Shown in pieces: positions 21,304 to 34,451 of a stretch of DNA of 64,000 bases. Positions within the stretch are counted from its first letter, which is position 1; each line of letters starts with the position of its first letter. Source of the stretch: Gymnopilus junonius (lineage: Eukaryota; Basidiomycota; Agaricomycetes; Agaricales; Galerinaceae); NCBI GenBank assembly GCA_015501075.1, contig JADNYJ010000045.1:1-64000 (forward strand), in the 5' to 3' direction. A program made the position numbers and the translations under genes. The notes beneath the pieces were generated by a model. That model did no database searches and had not been told where the DNA came from. It saw only the letters and a program-made list of their open reading frames with translations.

Positions 21304-23440
21304 ATGCTCGCTACAACACAAAAGCCAAAATCAAGGTTTCCTGCCCTTTTTGCCCTAGGCGTGGCTCTTTTTTCCTTGGGCGTTGAAGCTCAAGGTCCAG
21401 CGCTAGTCGGCGAGGTGGCCATAAAAGGTGCGTCAACCCCCAATCCCCTTATCCGCCATTGGAGGTGGGTGCCACGCACGACCAACACTTTGGACGAACA
21501 TTGCCAGGGTTTTATCGTTGGCGTGCACTTTCGAGTCACAGATAATATTCTTCGTGAATCCGCGCTCTGACATGAGAAGGGCTACTGACACATTTGTATG
21601 TAGACGCGAGGAAGGAGTGCGAGCCATATCATCACGCCGAAATCGCCGACGCTCTTGGTTCTTTCCCGCCCATCTGGCAGGCCGCCAGCATCGTTTCTGG
21701 GGACAGCAATGCTGAGGCGAAATGGGCGAGCATCCAACCCAACGTTCCCGACATCCCGCCCAAGGTATTTATTCCCTACTGGCTCCTTCTCGGTAGGGGA
21801 GATACTCAAATAGAGAGATAGGGTAACCTTGAAGGAAACGTCGAAGGGATCAATTATCCATCGGATGACCCCGACTGTTGGTGGACGAATACGAAGTGTA
21901 CGCAATCTAAGGTTACTGGAGTACCTGAAGATGTGTCGATCATGCCTGAGGTTTGTAAGACTGCTTCACCCAAAAAACCATTTGACGCCTAACAACTTGA
22001 TATAGCCCCGAACACTTGGGTACGGATTCGACGATGGGCCGAATTGCTCGCACAATGCTTTCTACGACTATCTTCAATCTCAGAACCAGAAAGCCTGTAA
22101 AGATTGCTTTCATTTACCTTCTCGGATCTCTTACGATTACATTTTTGTTCAGCCATGTTCTTTATCGGAAGCAACGTAATGGATTGGCCGTTAGAGGCGA
22201 AAAGGGCTGTCACTGATGGTTTGTGTCAGATTCAAACTACTTTCTGGACCAAGGCTAACGCATATACGCAGGACACGAAGTTTGTATCCGTGCGTCCACA
22301 TTTTCCATATTTCTATCATCCAACGCCTGACGCTCTACTCTAGACGGATGGTCGCATAAATATAGTAAGTTCCTGTACGCGATGTTTTTCAATGGCTCAA
22401 CGCCGTCGTCGCTAGTGACTGCTTTTGAGAGTCCAGATGCCTTTGCGGAACTGTATTATAGTCAGTTCTAATTTTTCAATTCTTTCTTGCTGCCGTTAAC
22501 ACAACCTATCCAGGTGTGAGTCCTTGGATCAGTTGAGATGGGTCCTAGTCGGGCATTTATTGATATGAATTGCAGATGCAAGCAGTTAAAATTGCCACTG
22601 GAGTAACGCCGACCTGCTGGAGGGTGGGTAGCCTAATTTTTTATTCTTTTTTATATTGTTAACTCCTGGACACTATCATAGCCACCTTACGGCGACGTTG
22701 ACGATCGCATTCGTGCTATCGCCCACGGCCTAGGACTGCGTACAGTAATGTGGATATACGATTCGCAAGACTGGCAGCTTGGTGTTACACCTGGAGTTAC
22801 GTCTGAAACGGTAGATAAGGAATACCAAACCATGATTGATGATGCAAAGAAGGGCATGTTTGATACCGTGCGTTATTTTCATTTTTAGCTTTGCACGTTT
22901 CTGATCTCACTCAAATTTTCAGGCCGGAACTATCATTCTGGCGCATGAAATCAATGAAATTACGATGTCTCACGCAATAAAGTACTATCCAAAGCTTAAA
23001 GAAGCTTTCGCGGTACGTAAATCATCCACTTCGACTCTAATCCACACTCGTCTAATTGTACTGTACTGCTTAGTACATCGTCCCTGTCTCCGTTGGATAT
23101 AACCTCACGCATCCTTATGTAGAGCAGGATTTCACTATGCCTAACTTTGCGCAATGTGAGTCTTGCGTGTTTAGTTGGGTTAAATTTCTCTCCTAAATAT
23201 GTTTCTTCAGACATTGCCGCGCCTGGAACGAGTTTAGGAGCAAAGAACGTAACCAACTCAACGACGCCAACAAACGGGACGACACTTACAACTTCAAATA
23301 GCTCGCTGCTGGCTTCAACTACTGCGCAGGCGCTTGACGCTACGCCAAGGACGGGAGGCGCCTCAGGCTTGGAAGGCATGGGCGGATTGAATATCATTAT
23401 TGCTGGAATAGTGGGCTTTTTGTGCGCTTCTGCCTTGTAA
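21304..23440 (+). CDS. Chitin deacetylase, GPI-anchored, carbohydrate esterase family 4
   Basis: Removes acetyl groups from chitin to give chitosan in the cell wall. N-terminal signal peptide (FALGVALFSLGVEA). NodB-type motifs in order: GFDDGP (motif 1; the usual first residue is Thr), WSH after a spliced codon (motif 2), WRPPYGDVDDR (motif 3, catalytic region), DSQDW (motif 4) and IILAHE (motif 5). A Ser/Thr/Asn-rich C-terminal linker with several NxT/S sites ends in a hydrophobic tail (IIIAGIVGFLCASAL), which fits a GPI anchor. About a dozen exons, e.g. 21304-21427, 21604-21764, 21822-21950, 22006-22096, from 22153 on. One junction near 22460-22576 needs a 2-nt exon to keep frame. No other disruption was seen, so it is probably functional. 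Confidence 0.92.
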
Positions 23441-23960
23441 CGTTTAGGCTAGGCTTGAAACGTGTGCGTTATGCATCGCGGCCACCGTCTCTCGTGGAAA
23501 GCGGCATCTATGCCTAACGTCCTCCGCAATTTTTTTCTTGGTTTTTCTATATCCATATATTTAATATTCTATACCTCGATTGCTCGTCCACATATATCGT
23601 ACTATGTACCAGTAGTTTTGTCTTCCGTAATCTTTTCTTTTTTTCTTTCATCGTCTTACATTCCAATTAAAAAATGGTATTCGTATCTCTCCTCCTCTTG
23701 ATCTACATGTCGATTTTCTTGGTATTAAAATTCCCTGGTCCACCAGGAAACCAGAATTGAAAGTGTAGTTGAATGATGCTGACAAACGATGGCAAACGAT
23801 AATTAATTTCGTCGTAGGGTCCAAATAAGGCGGGCAAGTTAACTAACAGGAACGGTCAGCAAGTCGTGAGACCTGTCCATGTCAACTATCGCCCTCAGCC
23901 CTGGCACCATCTTCACAAAAACACCAAGAAAGGACTTGTTACCCAGCCTTCACCTTCCGA

Positions 23961-24888
23961 ATGACTACCAACAACGATAGCAACACAGGAAGACCAACTC
24001 CAACGACATTTATTCGCGTTCAAAATCCCGCTCGGGATATGCTCTTTCAAGCTGTAGCGCCCTCCACAACGTATAAACGGACTGCTCAAGGCTCTATCAC
24101 TATGACCTGCTCTCAGTGTTTCAAGCATGAGGAGACTGAGTGTGTTGAGCTACGCAAGTGTTCAAGGGTAAGTAAGATATTCCTCTAAGAACTAGTCACA
24201 TCTTATTCTTGACTTCCTCTTTTAAAGTGTAAATCGGTTTGGTATTGCTCGAAAGAGGTAAGAATTACCTGAAATTTTTAACAAACGTATATTCAACAAG
24301 TTTATTTTCATTACGCTCGAAATCAAGTGCCAGAGGGAACATTGGTACGAGCTTAGACCTATCTAAGTATTCGATTCCTTATCCAATGATAGGGCCGTGC
24401 ACAAAGAAACATGCCGCGACGTTGAACGTAGCCTTGCGAAGCTCATAAAACACATCGTAGCTAATCCAATTCTGCGTGGTTACCTTCAAGTCTGCTTGAT
24501 CCTCGATTTTAATCTTGTCGATAACCCGGCACCGAATACACCTTTCATGTCTCGTGTCGACGTAGGCCTTCAGCCTTCGGATATAAATGTTTTCCATCGT
24601 ATGTGTACTGGGTGGTATGCAAAAGGCCAGGAGGCGGAGCCAGAACGAATTGAAGGAATTTTCCAGGTGAACGCAGTTACTGCCTCGCCCCTAATATCCC
24701 ACCTTATCCTCATTATCTGCTCACCTGGAAACAAACTCGAGACCAACTTTGCGCTGACGGGCAGGCATCTACTCCAGTCATTATCCTTGAATTTGTTTCC
24801 AACATTATCAAGGGTCCACTACAATTATGCTACCCATATCGTCAACTTCGCTTACCATCGCAAAGAAAAAGGAGCCGTTAGTCAATAA
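23961..24888 (+). CDS. MYND-type zinc-finger protein, short
   Basis: Four exons join to give a MYND finger: CSQC - CVELRKCSRCK - YCSKECQREHW - HKETC. The Cys spacing fits C-x2-C, C-x2-C, C-x3-C, H-x3-C. The finger sits near residues 50-95 and is followed by about 160 residues of agaric-specific C-terminal sequence (LRGYLQVCLILDFNLVD) with no recognised domain. MYND fingers mediate protein-protein contacts, often with Pro-rich partners. The start ATG at 23961 heads an N-terminus (MTTNNDSNTGRPTPTTFIRV) without upstream in-frame extension. Introns are short and begin GTAAGT, GTAAGA and GTACGA. No partner can be inferred from neighbours. Confidence 0.8.
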
Positions 24889-25104
24889 TCAATTGACTAT
24901 TTGGCGAATAAAGAGGAGGAGTAAAGCAGAAAAACTTTTGGGATTCGGGAATCGTCTCAATTTAGCTAATTTAGTAGCCTTCTTTGTAACGTAAAGACGG
25001 CCCGGTCCGCTTATCCCCGACGGACTTTCACTGATCGGGTTCATGCTGCGTCACGACCTACTGCGAGCCTTGCTTTTCTTCTCTGTCTCATTGGTTCGTG
25101 ACGA

Positions 25105-26738
25105 CATGCCACCTTCTTGCCTGAATCTCCCAGAGCTTGGTTCTGTTTCTAAAGGCAATACATCTGATGCTCATTCCCATACATTCACTGTATGAATCAT
25201 CCTCAATTTGCAGCCTTACTTTTATTGATTCAAGTCGCCTATGTTACCTCCAGATAGAAACTGGAAAGGAAGCTAATGTTCACCCTGATGGTTTACGGTT
25301 TACCCGAGGTCGTTCTGATGGAAATTTCGCAGAATATGGATCTAGTCTCCATTTTACATACGCGGCAGGTATTACAATGGATTCCCGTTTATTTCCTTGT
25401 CCAGGTTCTAACCTCAGCTTCGTTCTGCAGGCTATCAGACAGCTCTCCTACCTTCCCAGGACAAAGGACGTCTAGAGAGAAGTTTTTCTTCGACATTCGC
25501 AGCGCCTTCCTCAAATGATTCGGCTAGACAGAGCAATCTCGTGCTGCACTGCGGCTGAACTAGAGAGGTTGTTATTGCGTTGGAAGAGCACCGAAGTTGC
25601 TTGGAAATTCAGGAGCCAAATCCCCGCCGTCAGCGCCTGATTATTACTGAGGAAGTTGTAGCAATGCATTTCCTACAAGGTGACCGGTAGCTTCTGATGG
25701 CTATGTGCACTGGGTCAGTGGCGTATGCTGATCTAGAAGTCGAACAAATTACAACACTTCCGCTCATCTCGAGCTAGTTGGAATACTATCATACAACGTC
25801 GTAAAAACAGCAGTCGAGATCCATAATTCAAAAGAACTGGATTTCAACCCAGTCCTGATGCTTCACGAGCCCAGTTCTCCCCACATCCTGGCATCAACGT
25901 AATCATTATTCAGGTCTGGAGTGTACACCTCTCACCCACTGGGCTGCTTGAAGCCAAGTTACTTTCCCGTTTCCATCTGGATCCACAACTCCACTTGATA
26001 GCCTCTTTTTCTCTTCTCGGCTCTTGCGTTGCGCTCGCTGTGGTAGTCATCGACCCTCATACTTGTACCTATAGAATCGTTGTGAACTGGAAAGAGGTCA
26101 ATTGCAGCACTTTGGAAAGAGTCATGTACGTCCATCTGTCATTCATTAAACCTTATACTTAATACGAGGTTATCAAGCGACATGTCTGCCTTCTTCCAAA
26201 TTTTAGGCTATTCTCTATTGCGGACCATGACTTGAGATTATACTATCTTTCGATTCTGGAATCTATCACGGACCTTTCACCTATTGAAACCCAAATGAAG
26301 TATGCGTCGACGAAGAGACTGATCGATGTTAACAATAGAACGGTCTCGCAACCTTTCATATGCTCTAACGATATCCAATTCGTTGTTGAAGATGATGAAA
26401 GCATCTTCGGTGTTATCATACCTAAAGATCAGTCAACAGGAACACCTCAAGTCATCACCTTAAGAAATTTCCCAACGGCAATGGTCGCACAACATGTCTT
26501 TTTTGGGTATCATCTGGCAGTCACAATACACGATAATTCCGAGCTATTGCTTTCTACATATACCTGGCCGGATGAAAATGCCAATACTGACGCTTCAAGT
26601 GAACAAACATGCAGAATCCGCCTCGGCATTGAGGGCCGCCTCCAAGTTCAAGTACTCCTGGATGAGGGGTCTGGCCGCGTGGTACTATCGACGAATAGAG
26701 ATCAACTGAGCATCCTAGATATCGCCCTTGTAGTCTAG
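25105..26738 (+). pseudogene. F-box-family-like gene, apparently decayed
   Basis: The C-terminal exon (26180-26738) reads LFSIADHDLRLYYLSILESI, SQPFICSNDIQFVVEDDESI and FGVIIPKD. This pattern is common to large agaric F-box proteins with a beta-rich C-terminal part. Middle exons with GLLEAKLLSRFHLDPQLHLI and CTYRIVVNWKEV (25930-26125) fit the same family. Upstream, LPEL near 25128 could be the F-box start and SSRLCYLQIE near 25225 fits the usual linker. However, frames between 25250 and 25900 contain stops that simple introns do not remove. Function is unknown; F-box proteins generally deliver substrates to SCF ubiquitin ligases. Confidence 0.42.
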
Positions 26739-26862
26739 ATAATTACTCCACGGTCATTCAATAAATGGTACTTGTAACCATGATCTCTTCAAGCGGGCAA
26801 TTCGCAGGAATTATCTACAATGCTCGATGATTCCAGCTCAATGGTTCCAAGCCGCAAGCGAC

Positions 26863-29800
26863 TTAACCTGACTTCTCCCTTTTCTTAGCAGGCGCCGCCT
26901 TTTTCTTTGGCTTTGGTGCTTTGATAAGTGAATCTTTCGCCACATCGTCTGTGTCATCCTTCTTTGTGTCGTCGTCCGAAGCATCTTCAATTACATCATC
27001 AACCTGGGGTTTTCACACATTATCAGTAGACATTTCCAATTTCGGTGCTCCAGCGCTTACATATGCTTCTTCAAGGTCAGGTGCGGGTCCACCGGCCAGT
27101 TTCTTAGGCGCCTTACCAAGGTCCTGCGCCTTATGGAATGGTATTGGATGATCAGTTGAATTATACCTATTTCATTGTTAACGAGTTAAGTTAACCGAGC
27201 AGTGAACAATTGCTTACTTTCTCGTCAAGGCAGTCTTGGTCGCAGTCGGTATTTTTTTCAAAACAGCATCATCTCGTTTCTCGTCGACTCCAAGCTCTAC
27301 AATAGTATCCCAATCTTCCTTGGAAAGATAATATTCATCCATATGCCCAATTACATCGTCGACAGCGCTCTGTAAATGATCAGGGATGGCGAATCAGTAA
27401 AGATGACAGTCGGTGATTAAATAAGAAAAAGACGTACAGCTCCCTCATCAATGAGTGGCTTGATGATATGAGGGAACAAGGCTGGGATATATGACTGCCG
27501 AATTTCTGATTTGTCGCCTGAAACCTTCAAGCGCATCCGGATTTGCACATCCCCGAGCTGCCGTCCCAGCTTGCCTTGTTTAGAATTCTGACCAAGCCAT
27601 CTATACAAAGAACACATTCAACATCGACATTAGAAAGGTATCAATCAAATTCAGAAAAGCTTACTGGGGGAATGTCATAGCATTTGGCCCGCCATAGCTC
27701 GACCCAGATCCATAAAGGAGAGACGTTGGTGTCACTGTTGAACAAATTGCATGCAAAGGCATTAATCCCCAATGTTGTTCCGGCCTAAATTAGAATGAAT
27801 CACGTCAGCTTCATCAGTCTGAACCGGCGCGGTATCAAAAGCGCTGCCGGTAAAGCGGTCGCGACACGAACCCATGAATAAGCGCATCAACAAGATCCCC
27901 ATCTGAAATAGACGAGGCAGCACGGTCCATAAGCTGTAGCTCTTTCATTACCTTCTCTGGCCCTTCAAGATTTCTAAGTCGGGAAGGCTGTGTCTTTAGG
28001 TAGTTTTCCTGGCAGGTGTAAAATACGTTAATAGCCGGCCGTGGAAAAAGAAGTAAACTCATTACCTGGATGAAAAGAGGTACGAATGAATGATCCTGGA
28101 AATAATAATCCATTTTGTCGTTTAATGTTTCTCGTGACGTCGCGGAATAAACGTAAGGCCCTAAGAGCTTAGATGTGATCTCAAAGGGGCTTAAGATAGA
28201 ATATTTCTGGTTCATCTTTGCACTGGAAACACCAAACGAAGTTTACCGCTTTGCTAACCGGAAAAACATAATTACTCACAGTGCCTTGCCCTCGTCGAAG
28301 TCCATAGTATCGTTAGATAACTTCCATGTTGAAAGCATATTAACGACTTGGCGGATATCGGATTGTGCCCCGGTGATGAGTTGATCAATGACATTAGCAG
28401 GAATCTTTAGTTTCTCCCTGGATAAATGTGAAAACGTAAGAAAATGGGATAACTATTGTCAACCAAGGCACTTACTTGAAAGCGATGCTAAGTATTCTTG
28501 ATCGGATAGACTGCGCTTGTGGGCTAGAAATCGCCGCAGTAAACAAATGTCCAGTTTTAGTCAGATAATAACACAAACCGTTGGAATGGTAGATTGAAAG
28601 TAGTCCCCATCAGTGGTTTTAGTTTCTGAGCCTGCCGATCGTTCGCAATGCAGATAATGGGGATCTGGATACATCTTGAGATTTTTACGGATGACAGTTA
28701 ACTGGATGCGTCACAAACCTTTGACTTCTTAATCAAGGCATTCAAAGCACCCACACCTCCGCGGTCTCCGGCGGACATTCCATCCACCTCGTCCATGATA
28801 AGACATGATTTGTCTGTGATAGCGACACCCATGGAATTTAGTTCCTAAAAGATAAATTGTTTTCAATGTTTTCTATCGAAAGAATCCATGAAGATACTCA
28901 CAGAAGGACCTTTCAAGAATCCATCTAGCGAAGTGTTGTTGATGTTCATTCCATTCTGTCGACATATCGAGATGAATGCAGAAACTTGACCACGAATGAA
29001 TGAACACACCTCCACCAGCTTCTTGCTACGAGCATCACTAGCATTCAGCTCGATTGGGGTGAAACCTTCCAACTTAGCACACAAGTGTGCAGCGGTCGTC
29101 TTGCCGATTCCAGGCGGGCCGGTAATGAGCACGGCCCGGTATACATTCATACCACTTTTGCCAGGCTTCTTGAACCCAGATTTCAAACTTGATGACCTGA
29201 GAAAATAGGATGTGTGACGAATGTAGCTCAGTAGGAAATTTAAATTTACTCACCAGTCGTGAAGCCAAGTTTGTAGCTTCTCCACTTGCGACTTATTCCC
29301 GCAGATCTCTTTCAGGTTTTGAGGCGCATACCTCACAGTCCACAATTGCATCTTCGGGTCGATCGCCTTTCCGCTCTGCGCAGCCGCACGATCCGTGCGC
29401 TCGCGTTTTTCCATCTCCTTGGCTGCCTTCTTGATCTCCTCCTGCTCTTTCTCCATTTTCTTTTTCGTCTTTTCATCCATCTTACCATTTCCAAGACCTT
29501 TACGCGTCCCTATCAGGTTCAAGAATTCGTCCTCGCTTAAGGTCTTAATTCCGTGCTTCTTGATGGCAGCTATTTTGCTAGGCCCAGCGTTGTCGCCTAA
29601 TACTACGAAGTCTGTTTTACTGGAGGGTTGAAGTACAACGCGACTGTTTAGATAAATTCGAGTCAGTGACAAGCTAAGTGATCTAGGAGCAAATATCGAC
29701 GAACGCGCCAAAACGTTTTGCCAAGTCAATGGCTTCTTCGCGTGAGAAGCTACTCAGCTCGCCAGTGAAAACCATGGAAAGGCCGGCAAGGGCATCAAGC

Positions 29801-31004
29801 GCTCCAGCAGGAACGGCCTTGGAACCATGTGCGACAGGTCCTGCCAATTGCGCCGCTTTCTTAGCAGCCCAGCTATCAAGGATATGTCAGAAATTTGACA
29901 TTCAGAAAAGGAATAAGACAGACTCGAATTTCTTCGCAGGGCCTTTCAGTTGACCCTTAGGATCATCGGTCGACTTCTTAGATGGCGTAGCCGTCTCTTC
30001 CTTGCCTGCTTTAGACTTGGAAGTGCTTGCTGCGGGGGCTTTCTTGGTAGATGACTTGCTGGCAAGAGCCTTGCGTGACTTGGGCTTGATGTCAAAGTCG
30101 TCCTCATCTTCAGCCGACTCGCTATCGTCATCTTCATTATCGTCCGGAGGAGATTCCATGTCATAATCGTCGTCCTCAGCCGCTTTCTTGGACTTTACCT
30201 TGGTGACCAAAGGTCTTGGTTTCGCTGAGGATTTGGATGCGGAAATGGCGGCCTTTTTCTTGGGCGGAGAATTCTCCTCTTCGTTCTCAGAATCAATGAT
30301 GTTAGATTTCTTCCGCTTCATCGTTTTCGCCTTTGTCCTGTACAAATATGTCGGCAAACTCCAAGTAATTAAGATTCAGGGTGACTAACGTCGTCGGTTT
30401 TTGTTCATTCTCTAAGAGCAAACGAAGAGTAAGATCATGTTAAATTCATAATATAGGTTAGTTGACGCACCGTCATCGCTTGACACGACTACAGTAGGCT
30501 TCTTTATTTTCCTGGGCGAAGGTTTTTTTAAGGGAGCCAACGGTTCGTCGTCGCTGTCAACAACGATTGGAGTATTCTGCGCTCTGTTTCCTGGTTAGTC
30601 ATGAGAGCCACATACGAATGCTCTACGCACGACGAGCTACCATTCTGTGTCTTTCTAGAGGTATGAAGAAGTCAACGAAATATGCTTCTACAAGACATAT
30701 AAAGCGTACCTGGCATTATCTGCACGATAACGGATTAACATCGACGTTCCTCAATCGAGATACATAACGGCTCACCTAAAGTCGTGGTCTCGCTTTTCTG
30801 AGAAACCAATTTCGATCCCTGAAACCTTACGTCAATGACACGTTTCTGAACAATGACCAGACCTCCGACCTGTGAAGAAGTGGCTTTCTGTATCGCTTTG
30901 GGCTGGCTGCTGTCAGGACCAAAGAACAGTCGTAGATCATTCCCGCCAGATTTAGACCCCTTGGCCGCTTCTGTTGCCTTCGTCGTCTTCGGTGTCGGTG
31001 TCAT
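26863..31004 (-). CDS. RFC1: Replication factor C subunit 1, clamp-loader large subunit
   Basis: Loads PCNA at primer ends during DNA replication and repair. From ATG 31004: an N-terminal PCNA-binding-like motif DLRLFFG; a long Lys/Asp/Ser-rich linker with nuclear localisation-like KRKKS and PPKKK; a BRCT domain ([35 protein letters not shown]; 29850-29560); a charged helix; the AAA+ module with [18 protein letters not shown], Walker [10 protein letters not shown] (29120), [12 protein letters not shown], Walker [11 protein letters not shown] (28795), and [10 protein letters not shown] (28660). The RFC1 C-terminal domain follows, ending in a basic tail [16 protein letters not shown] with stop at 26865-26863. 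The roughly ten introns I traced leave an open frame. Domain order and length fit the family. Confidence 0.93.
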
Positions 31005-31109
31005 CGTCGTTAATTTGAATGGTGAGTGGCGGGATCAAGGCTGGGAGGAGGACGTTGCTTGGAAGTGACTACGGAAGTGCGTAAAGCTCCAGTGTCGCAG
31101 CCTAAAGTG

Positions 31110-31180
31110 CGAGAATGAACTCGCGTCACGGTTACCGTTTGTTTGACATTGTAAGCAAAATACGTGACGTCACGCGCCTG
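31110..31180. promoter_or_regulatory. Candidate RFC1 promoter elements: CRE-like palindrome and ACGCG box
   Basis: TGACGTCA at 31165-31172, followed at once by CGCG (ACGCG on the minus strand is not complete; CACGCG is at 31171-31176). It lies about 160 bp upstream of the RFC1 start. ACGCG-type boxes drive G1/S genes in fungi and RFC1 is such a gene. The regulatory role is inferred. Confidence 0.35.
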
Positions 31181-31679
31181 TGACTCCAATTTACGAAGGT
31201 CAAGCCTACTTTTAAGTAAGTACTTGAAGAATTCCTAGCAAACTGTTGGTATATTAGGAATTGGAAAAAATCATGATACAAACATGGGTATAGAATGAAA
31301 CCAATAGGTTGAGGATGAGGCAGTGTGGCAAGCGCAAGAAACAATGAATACACGTTAAGAATCAAGGTCGAACCGAGAACCGTAATCAATGCTAGAGAGG
31401 CCAATACTGTGCCACAATTTGCAGCGTGCTATATAACATGATGATGTGCTATGCGTTAAAGTCGTTGGAAAGCGATATGTCTAGGTAAGAAAAAAGAAAA
31501 AGAACAATAACACGATGAAAAAAAATCCCGTTAAATAGATAAATAATCAAAACGTCCAGTCCAAGTCCAAGGCCCCAATGCCCAAGAAAGAACATCCAGG
31601 ATGCACGACCACCTCGCCTCAGCCGTGACCAGCCTTATCACCCAGCCCAACCGACCATCACCCACTCGCACTCATTTCA
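31181..31679. other. Intergenic between RFC1 and the Ser-rich membrane protein
   Basis: No gene recognised. A 90-codon minus frame (31404-31132) is hydrophobic at its start but has no other support. Confidence 0.4.
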
Positions 31680-34313
31680 TTAGTCCATAGGGTAACCCTC
31701 CTTCTCCTTCTCCTTCTTCCTAAGCAACTTGGGTGTCCAGAAGAACTCGTGCTCACGCTCACGTACAGGCGTAGCCGCGCTCGGTGTGCCACCCTCCGTA
31801 CTCCCACTCTTCGTCTTCTTCTTCAACTTTTTCTGAGGACTAGGAGTCCGGAACGGCGCAAAATCCCCCACTTCGACGTACTCAGGGCCATGAGCACTCG
31901 CACCAGCACCAGCATCAATCGTAACAGGGAACCGATGTCTCTTGGAAGTCATGGGCATGGGCATTGGGATCTTCGTCTGCGTCAGAGGTGGATGATGATG
32001 GCCATCGCCCGTACCCGTGGAATGCGACCTCGACCTCGACTTCGACTGTGACTTGGACCCCAACCTAGCAGGCGTAGGAGCAGCGATAATCCCACCACCT
32101 CCTCCCCCACCTTCATCTCCGGCTGCATCAACGACTTGACCGAGCGAAGGTAGCCCTGTGCCCCCTAGGCCACCCGCACCACCCGCCCCCTCAGCCTGAG
32201 CCTGATCCAGGGGCATCTTCGCAATCGACAGCGGAATCGGCGTAAAACACATCTGACTTTCCAAAGGCGGACTCATAATCTGCGACGGTCCTTTAGGGAG
32301 GACCTCCCTCGATATCGGCGGAAGCTCGGTGGTGTTGACCACGCTGTTCGACTTTGACCTTGGCCTCGAGTTGGATTTTGACGTGGATGACGTTGAAGTC
32401 GACTTGAGTTTAATTGGACTGGAAGTTGCACTCCTGCTCCTACTCCGACTCTGTCCCCAGTGTTTGCGCTCAGATACAGGCGTCTGCAAGAGCTCAACGT
32501 CCTCCACGCCTCCCTCACCTTTAAGCCACGAAAACCCACGCTTAAAGACAGGTTTAACAGGTGACGAGGAGTGATACCCTCTCTCTTGCGTCCTCGAACC
32601 TACTCTCGAACCTGATCTTGAAGTAGACGCAGACGTAGACTTGGATGCAGACTTCGATTTGGTGATCTGCAAAGGCTGAGTCCCAGAACGAGTCGGAGTA
32701 ATACCAGCAGGAGCGATGAACACATCCGAATCGGCACGTACGTGCCCTTTCCTCTTCCCCAGCCCAAGTGTAGGCCTAGACCGGTGTGGCTCTGTTCCCA
32801 TGGGGCGGTTAACACCCTCCTCTTCCTCGCTGTACTCCTCCCCTCAGATCCCGCAAAGACAGCAGCCACCATCCTCCTCGTCTCTTCTCCTTCCCCTTCT
32901 CCCTTTCTTTACCCCCTACCTCCTCCCGATCCCCTAATCGACCCCCAACCCAGCCAAGAACTGCCCACTCCTTATTGAATCCATCCACCTTCCCTCCTTC
33001 TCCTTGCCCTTCCTCACCTGCTCCAATATCCCGCGCTTGATGCTTTTATGCCGGAGGGACTCCCAGGGGGTGTTAAGTAGGGTCGAGGTAGCTTTATCGT
33101 TATCACCCCCGAGTCAATCTCCTCGTCGGAGGAGAGTGAGGAGGGCAAGAGCCGCTTGAATGCGGAGGATGAGGAGAGGTGCGTGTGCATCTTGGGACGG
33201 GAACGGGAAGAGGACTTGGAGTGCGATTTGGAAGGCTTGGACGGTCCAGGGACGGGATTACTATTAGACGTGGCGTAGCTAGCCTGGCTCTTGGTCTTGC
33301 TCCCACTCCTGGTTTTGCTATTGCGATCAAGCGTCTCCCTCGACTTTAAAGCCGGAGGGAAAGCCATCAACTTTACATCTTCCTCCTCCTCTCCATACCC
33401 ATCATATCCACGAGGAACATGGAACCCCTAGCAGGATCAAAAGTCGGCGGAGAATTGAACGAAGGCCAGCGCGAGATATGGAGGCGTTTCAGTTTTGGTC
33501 TGTCGATGCCAGGATGGAGGAGGTGCACTTCTTCTTCCTCTGAGTCGGGTTGGTATTCCCTGTAGCCCTGGTAGTGGTATTCATGCCCACCACCACCTCT
33601 TTCAACATCCCTATAAACCTGCATCTCCATCCCCAGATCGGGGCTCCCCCAGCACCAGCACCCTCAAAACTCCCACTCCGATACGGCGGCCCACACACTA
33701 ATGCCTCTCCATCCCGATCCAAGTCCCACCCCTTCCCATGGATGCCCCGCCTCGGATGACGCGTACAGCAGCCATAGAGGAACCACGCGGAGAGCAAGAT
33801 GAGGATGAGGCCGATGGTGCCGATGGCGGGGAGGAAGGTGGTTAGGGTTAGTTTTGGAGGGGAGAAGGCGCGTGTGAGGGAGGAAGAAGATGGGGCGGGA
33901 GAGGGGGAGGACGGGGTGGAGATGGAAGTGGAACTTGAGATGGATAAGGTGGAGGTAGGGGAGGTCATTGTGCTGGTGTTTGAAGGTGGAGGTGATGAAG
34001 GTCCTGACGAAGAAGAAGGCGAGTCGGAGATTATAGATATTAAGATTGGAATATCCCCCATGGCAGGCTCTGAGGCAGAGGCAGGCGGCGTAAGTGTTGG
34101 TACCGGCACCGGCACCGGTTCAGGTGTTGGTGCTAGTGCTTCTCGAGGGCCAAAAATCGACCAAGCACCATGGGCATCTAACCATTGAACAGACGTGGTG
34201 TGGGCGGACGTTGAGGGACCTAGATTCCGCGGCGCGTGTAGAGCCACAGAGGCTTGGACAACGCTTGACGACGACCACCAAAGAAGGTATACGCCTACTA
34301 TCTTCGTCTTCAT
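31680..34313 (-). pseudogene. Ser/Thr-rich single-pass membrane protein, frame-disrupted
   Basis: Not assigned to a named family. From ATG 34313: a signal-like segment (KIVGVYLLWWSSSSVVQAS), a Ser/Thr/Pro-rich ectodomain, one transmembrane helix (IGTIGLILILLSAWFLYGCC, near 33800), then a long cytoplasmic part: YREYQPDSEEEEVHLLHPGI with KLKRLHISRWPSFNSPPTFD; SSAFKRLLPSSLSSDEEIDS; SRPTLGLGKRKGHVRADSDV; KPVFKRGFSWLKGEGG; FFWTPKLLRKKEKEKEG to the stop at 31680. The architecture resembles the small Ser-rich stress-sensor-like membrane proteins of agarics. At least three frame changes (near 33650, 33400, 32830) interrupt it. The protein segments on each side look well preserved, so assembly indels are as likely as decay. 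An alternative start at 34415 would put residues before the signal. Confidence 0.5.
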
Positions 34314-34451
34314 TTTCAGCTTCAGCTTCGTCCCCGGGTATAATAAATACACGCCGGGAGGGAGGGGTATACCAACCCCCCGAAAATAAATTATAACCAC
34401 CAAAATAATCTGCAAAAAAAAGAGTGAAAGAGACTGGGGAGGAAAGAAAGA

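Noticed and set aside
33799..34188. Glu/Gly-rich plus-strand frame of 129 codons
   Set aside because: Antisense of the Ser/Thr/Pro-rich ectodomain on the minus strand; the Glu-rich look is the mirror of Ser codons.
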